In this document: positions 6,121 through 8,010 of the stretch, piece by piece
Layout of the letters: each line of letters starts with the position of its first letter
How positions within the stretch are numbered: position 1 is the stretch's first letter
From: WHTG01 sp035540515
GTDB lineage: Bacteria > Actinomycetota > Nitriliruptoria > Euzebyales > Egibacteraceae
Direction of reading: 5' to 3'
NCBI GenBank assembly: GCA_035540515.1
Contig: DATLGM010000139.1
Coordinates: 1-8,010, forward strand
Length of the DNA stretch: 8,010 nucleotides
Position numbers and translations under genes: made by a program
The notes under the pieces: model-generated
The model's database searches: none
The model's input: only the letters and a program-made list of their open reading frames with translations
Told to the model about the DNA's origin: nothing

Positions 6121-6156
6121 GCGGCGCCGCACCCTCTGGACAGGGCACGGCGCCGC
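6121..6156. terminator. Strong compound hairpin, possible terminator after the zinc-ribbon gene
   Basis: GCGGCGCCG (6121-6129) pairs with CGGCGCCGC (6148-6156). After a symmetrical CA/CA internal loop, CCCT (6132-6135) pairs with AGGG (6142-6145), leaving a 6-nt loop. It starts 16 nt past the stop codon of the 57-residue protein gene. Neither strand has a T run after the stem, so it would be a non-canonical terminator or a transcript-stabilising structure. Each 9-base arm contains the self-complementary core GGCGCC. Confidence 0.5.
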
Positions 6157-6172
6157 GGGGGGTCGCGTGGGT

Positions 6173-6346
6173 CTAGCTGGCGACTTTCTCCAGGACGTCG
6201 GACAGGCCGAGCTGCCCGCCGTTGTCGGCGGCCACCCACTGGCGGTGCTCACAGCGCCGGCAGTGGCAGAAGGTCACGGGACCCCCGTTGAGGCTCATCG
6301 CGATGCGCACCATGTCGTCCGAGTGGCACTTGCCGCAGTTGCTCAT
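6173..6346 (-). CDS. Small zinc-ribbon-like protein, function unknown
   Basis: This 57-residue protein has two cysteine pairs, CGKC (4-7) and CRRC (29-32), with an extra C27 and H28 next to the second pair. This is the spacing of a zinc ribbon. Between the pairs is a beta-like stretch MVRIAMSLNGGPVTF (12-26); after them EHRQW and a short hydrophobic C-terminal helix LSDVLEKVA. The overall pattern resembles small uncharacterised actinobacterial zinc-ribbon proteins, but I cannot name a family with certainty. The ATG at 6346 is chosen because AAGGA (6353-6357) lies 6 nt upstream; an in-frame extension to 6418 would add 24 residues without conserved character. It sits between a DUF6788-like gene and manB with gaps of 139 and 214 bp, so it may be transcribed alone. 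Nucleic-acid or protein binding is a guess from the fold. Confidence 0.75.
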   Translation of the reverse strand: MSNCGKCHSDDMVRIAMSLNGGPVTFCHCRRCEHRQWVAADNGGQLGLSDVLEKVAS

Positions 6347-6352
6347 CGTGGG

Positions 6353-6357
6353 TCCTT
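6353..6357 (-). promoter_or_regulatory. Ribosome binding site of the 57-residue zinc-ribbon gene
   Basis: The minus strand reads AAGGA with a 6-nt spacer to the ATG at 6346. This decides the internal ATG over the longer frame starting at 6418. Confidence 0.65.
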
Positions 6358-6446
6358 GTGGGTGGGAAGCCGTCGTCGCAAGAACCATCGGCAGGCGGGC
6401 CGCGCGAACGCATGGCAACCTTCGGTGGTTTCCAGGGGGCCGGAAA

Positions 6447-6466
6447 GGACTAGGCGGATCTAGTCC
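6447..6466 (-). terminator. Candidate intrinsic terminator after the DUF6788-like gene
   Basis: GGACTAG (6447-6453) and CTAGTCC (6460-6466) form a perfect 7-bp stem with a 6-nt loop. On the minus strand the stem is followed by TTTCC. It begins 19 nt beyond the stop of the DUF6788-like gene, a typical position. The T run is short. An adjacent weaker hairpin (TTTCC 6429-6433 with GGAAA 6442-6446) overlaps the T run and could compete with it or extend the structure. Confidence 0.5.
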
Positions 6467-6485
6467 GGTCGGGCGTCGGGCGTGG

Positions 6486-6791
6486 TCAGCCGCCCTCGAC
6501 CAGCTGCCGGATCTCGGCGGGGAGCACCCCTCCGATGTACTGCGAGCGGGTCTTGCCGTCCTCTTTCCAGTAGGCGTACCAGTAGGGCCCGTGCGGGCAC
6601 GAGGCGCAGCCCTTGCCGCACCGCACCATCTGGCTGCGATAGGTGACGGTGGGGTTCCCGGGCACGTCGTCGAGCTCGACCGTCGGGCCCGGCGAGCCGA
6701 TGAGCAGGCCGCGCGCCAGGATCATCAGGCGTCGCAGCTGCGGCTCGTCGAGCCGCCGGACCGCGCGCACCAGCTCGCGGGGCAGGCTCAC
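6486..6791 (-). CDS. DUF6788-like small zinc-type protein
   Basis: This 101-residue protein has a basic, helical N-terminus (1-31, RELVRAVRRL and ARGLL), a linker, and a C-terminal domain with the pattern VTYRSQMVRCGKGCASCPHG (49-68) followed by PYWYAYWKEDGKTRSQYIGG (69-88). C58, C62, C65 and H67 could bind one zinc. The signature Cys-Gly-Lys, HGPYWY.YW, then a Lys/Arg-rich turn and YIG is the one I associate with DUF6788, a small domain of unknown function found scattered in bacteria, archaea and mobile elements. The start is GTG without a clear ribosome site; no in-frame ATG lies upstream. A candidate promoter (6806-6835) would give a very short leader. It is not part of the conserved DUF3499-manB neighbourhood as I know it, so it may be an insertion. 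Function unknown. Confidence 0.72.
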   Translation of the reverse strand: MSLPRELVRAVRRLDEPQLRRLMILARGLLIGSPGPTVELDDVPGNPTVTYRSQMVRCGKGCASCPHGPYWYAYWKEDGKTRSQYIGGVLPAEIRQLVEGG

Positions 6792-6805
6792 CGCCGCCGA
6801 CCCGT

Positions 6806-6835
6806 TACATAAGAATTCACACGAGCATCGCTCAA
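6806..6835 (-). promoter_or_regulatory. Candidate promoter of the DUF6788-like gene
   Basis: On the minus strand TTGAGC (6830-6835) and TATGTA (6806-6811) are separated by 18 nt, within one of the few AT-rich patches of the window (6804-6822). Transcription would start near 6799, only about 8 nt before the GTG, so the message would be nearly leaderless, which would explain the lack of a ribosome binding site. The -10 match is imperfect. Confidence 0.3.
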
Positions 6836-6851
6836 GGGTTGAGCCTCAACC
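6831..6851. repeat. Overlapping inverted repeats at the DUF3499 stop codon
   Basis: Three alternating half-sites are present: CTCAA (6831-6835), TTGAG (6839-6843) and CTCAA (6845-6849). They allow two mutually exclusive stems: CTCAA-GGG-TTGAG (6831-6843) and the stronger GGTTGAG-C-CTCAACC (6837-6851), which overlaps the TGA stop of the DUF3499 gene (6846-6848). There is no T run, so this is either a weak terminator/attenuator or an operator with repeated half-sites. Confidence 0.6.
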
Positions 6852-7598
6852 GCGCGGGCGTCGCCGGGCGCCGGAGGCGAAGTCGAACGGCACGACGACG
6901 CCCTCGTCGCTCAGATGATCCACGTCGATGGCCAGCTGACCCGGCAGGTCCTCGCCCTGCCCGGGCTGATCGGGCTGTCCGTGCTCCTCTGACGACGCGC
7001 CGGGCCCCACCGGCGCTGCGCGCCAGGTCGTCGGTGGCAGCGGTGCGAGCTCGCGACTGGGCACCGGGGCCGGCGGCGGGGCCGACGTCGGCCGCGAGGG
7101 GCGATGGGGGGTCGTCGGCTCGGGTCGGGCAGCGCTGGCACGCGGCGCCGCACCATCGGCGGGCGCTGAGCGGATGGTGACCGCGGTGGCGGCGTGAGCG
7201 GCGTGAGCGGCCGAGGCTTCCGCGGCAAGGCGGGGCAGCTGCTCGACCAGGGCCGCGTAGCGGCTGCGTCCCCCGGCCGCGACCGGCTCGTCGACCGCGC
7301 CGTGGGCGGTGGGGGCCGGCGTGCTCTGTGCGGCGCGCCGGCGTGCCGCCTCCTCGGCGCGGGCCGAGGCCGAAGGCTCGACCATCACGTCCTGGGCGGT
7401 GCGGTCGTCGACCCGCTCCCACCCGCGCGGCACCACCAGGTGGTCGGCATGGTGGGGACACAGGTCGTACAGGGACGGATCCGGCGCGGAGGCCAGGTCG
7501 AGCAGCCAGACCTGGCGGGTGGCGTACCGGTAGGACAACGACGCGGCCGCGGGCCACCGGCACGCGGTCTTGGAGCACGAGCGCAGGACGTCAGCCAT
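6846..7598 (-). CDS. DUF3499 family protein with long low-complexity C-terminal extension
   Basis: Residues 1 to about 66 match the actinobacterial DUF3499 domain of unknown function: RSCSKTACRWPA (6-17), SLSYRYATRQVWLLDL (20-35) and YDLCPHHADHLVVPRGWE (44-61). C8, C13, C47 and H50 could form a zinc site. From about 67 to 215 the protein is rich in Ala, Pro, Arg and Ser and looks disordered. A more ordered tail, GQLAIDVDHLSDEGVVVPFDF (about 220-242), ends in basic residues. At 250 residues it is about twice the usual length as I recall it. The ATG at 7598 places the CS-motif at the usual distance from the N-terminus but has no Shine-Dalgarno. TACCGT at 7606-7611, ending 7 nt before the ATG, would suit a leaderless transcript. 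The gene is divergent from a metallopeptidase-family gene, the classic actinobacterial arrangement. Function unknown. Confidence 0.85.
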   Translation of the reverse strand: MADVLRSCSKTACRWPAAASLSYRYATRQVWLLDLASAPDPSLYDLCPHHADHLVVPRGWERVDDRTAQDVMVEPSASARAEEAARRRAAQSTPAPTAHGAVDEPVAAGGRSRYAALVEQLPRLAAEASAAHAAHAATAVTIRSAPADGAAPRASAARPEPTTPHRPSRPTSAPPPAPVPSRELAPLPPTTWRAAPVGPGASSEEHGQPDQPGQGEDLPGQLAIDVDHLSDEGVVVPFDFASGARRRPRG

Positions 7599-7605
7599 GA
7601 TCGTG

Positions 7606-7611
7606 ACGGTA
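7606..7611 (-). promoter_or_regulatory. Candidate -10 box for a leaderless DUF3499 transcript
   Basis: The minus strand reads TACCGT, a TANNNT-type -10 hexamer, ending 7 nt before the ATG at 7598. With no ribosome binding site in the spacer, transcription starting at or next to the A of the ATG is plausible, as is common in actinobacteria. No convincing -35 box is visible. Confidence 0.35.
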
Positions 7612-7656
7612 GACGACGATCTGCCCGCCGCCGCGGAAGCGGCGCACGCCTGACAC

Positions 7657-7662
7657 GGGAGG
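7657..7662 (+). promoter_or_regulatory. Ribosome binding site of the divergent metallopeptidase-family gene
   Basis: GGGAGG followed by TG gives an extended match to the 16S anti-Shine-Dalgarno, 4 nt before the ATG at 7667. It fixes that start and supports a gene reading off the right edge of the window. It lies in the 68-bp divergent spacer (7599-7666). Confidence 0.7.
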
Positions 7663-7666
7663 TGCG

Positions 7667-8010
7667 ATGGATCGCCACGGCAGGATTCACCGTGCCGATG
7701 GTGACGGCCGGCGGCGGCCGCACGGCGGCTTCCGCGTGGCCGGCACCGCTCGGTTTCGTCGCATCGTCGCCGACGCGGTGGCGACGCTCGCGCCCCCCGT
7801 CCAGCGGCGCGTCACCGGCGCCCGGCTGGTCGTCCAGGACGTCCCGCCACCGGGCGACCGTGTGCTGCTGGCGACGTTCGCGAACGGCGTCCTGACCATC
7901 TACCGGCGGCCGGTGGAGGTCCGCTCCGACAGCCGTTTCACCCTCGAGCACGTGCTGGCGGTGGCGATCGATCGTGCGGTGGCCACCGGCCAGGGCAGCG
8001 ACGACGACCT
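7667..8010 (+). CDS. Metallopeptidase-fold family protein (DUF1025 type), 3'-truncated by window end
   Basis: The first 114 codons of a gene that continues beyond the window. Residues 1-25 are basic and glycine-rich. From 28 the sequence follows the small zincin-like family (PF06262/DUF1025): ARFRRIVADAVATL (28-41), VVQDVPPPGD (55-64), a beta strand, and LTIYRRPVE (76-84), the usual L-x-[VI]-Y-R-x-P-[LI] element. Next comes the helix that normally holds the zinc motif HExxH, here TLEHVLAVAIDRAVATGQG (92-110), then SDDDL where relatives have a similar acidic turn. No HExxH is present, so catalysis is doubtful; actinobacterial members, as I recall, often have a degenerate motif. The ATG is set by a strong ribosome site at 7657-7662. 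Its position divergent from DUF3499 matches the conserved actinobacterial context and supports the assignment. Function unknown. Confidence 0.7.
   Translation, partial: MDRHGRIHRADGDGRRRPHGGFRVAGTARFRRIVADAVATLAPPVQRRVTGARLVVQDVPPPGDRVLLATFANGVLTIYRRPVEVRSDSRFTLEHVLAVAIDRAVATGQGSDDD

Noticed and set aside
6347..6418. 24-residue N-terminal extension of the zinc-ribbon protein
   Set aside because: The extension has no ribosome site and no conserved character, while AAGGA with a 6-nt spacer precedes the internal ATG at 6346.
6347..6485. A tRNA or small RNA gene suggested by the paired segments at 6429-6466
   Set aside because: The two stems do not form a cloverleaf and there is no T-loop GTTCRA sequence. 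A terminator after the DUF6788-like gene explains them better.
6468..6485. Short direct repeat GTCGGGC-GTCGGGC just after the DUF6788-like gene
   Set aside because: Only two 7-bp units in GC-rich sequence; this can easily arise by chance.
7194..7895. A 233-codon plus-strand frame spanning the divergent spacer
   Set aside because: It runs antisense to DUF3499 and out of frame with the metallopeptidase-fold gene, whose strong ribosome site and family landmarks are in another frame.

Overview
The window is a very GC-rich, gene-dense piece of a bacterial chromosome, almost certainly from an actinobacterium. The evidence is the composition, the frequent GTG starts and 4-base stop/start overlaps, and the gene set: a DUF3499 protein divergent from a DUF1025-type metallopeptidase-fold protein, followed by phosphomannomutase, a Trm112-like protein, a bifunctional phosphoglucose/phosphomannose isomerase and ahcY. 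That neighbourhood is a conserved actinobacterial one (Mycobacterium and Streptomyces have versions of it). The short AhcY, the complete isomerase and the appended his genes would fit a deep-branching class such as Nitriliruptoria better than Streptomyces or Mycobacterium, but that placement is inference.

Layout, right to left, because nearly everything is on the minus strand. At the right edge (7667-8010, plus strand) is the start of a divergent metallopeptidase-family gene cut by the window end. From the shared 68-bp spacer, DUF3499 (7598-6846) reads leftward, followed by two small cysteine-rich proteins: a DUF6788-like protein (6791-6486) and a 57-residue zinc-ribbon-like protein (6346-6173). 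A 214-bp intergenic stretch holds a large compound hairpin, a 35-bp tandem repeat and a candidate promoter. Then come manB (5958-4603), trm112-like (4601-4401), the SIS-domain sugar-phosphate isomerase (4400-3354) and punA (3357-2584), with junctions of 1 nt or less or overlapping. After an 80-bp gap with a candidate promoter follow ahcY (2503-1235), hisE (1227-949) and hisG (952-110). The left edge (1-102) has two strong hairpins sharing a core sequence; the outer one is a 70-bp near-perfect palindrome.

Functionally, manB and the isomerase interconvert glucose and mannose phosphates for cell-envelope sugars. AhcY clears S-adenosylhomocysteine, and PunA handles purine nucleosides formed downstream of adenosine turnover. 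The Trm112-like protein is of a type that supports SAM-dependent methyltransferases. HisG and HisE catalyse steps 1 and 2 of histidine synthesis, which consume ATP and PRPP and so tie to purine metabolism.

I do not see a clearly new defence or mobile system. The observations most worth a second look are the palindrome family at 1-102, the tandem repeat next to the manB promoter, the two small zinc-type proteins inserted in a conserved neighbourhood, and the metallopeptidase-fold protein that lacks a visible HExxH motif.
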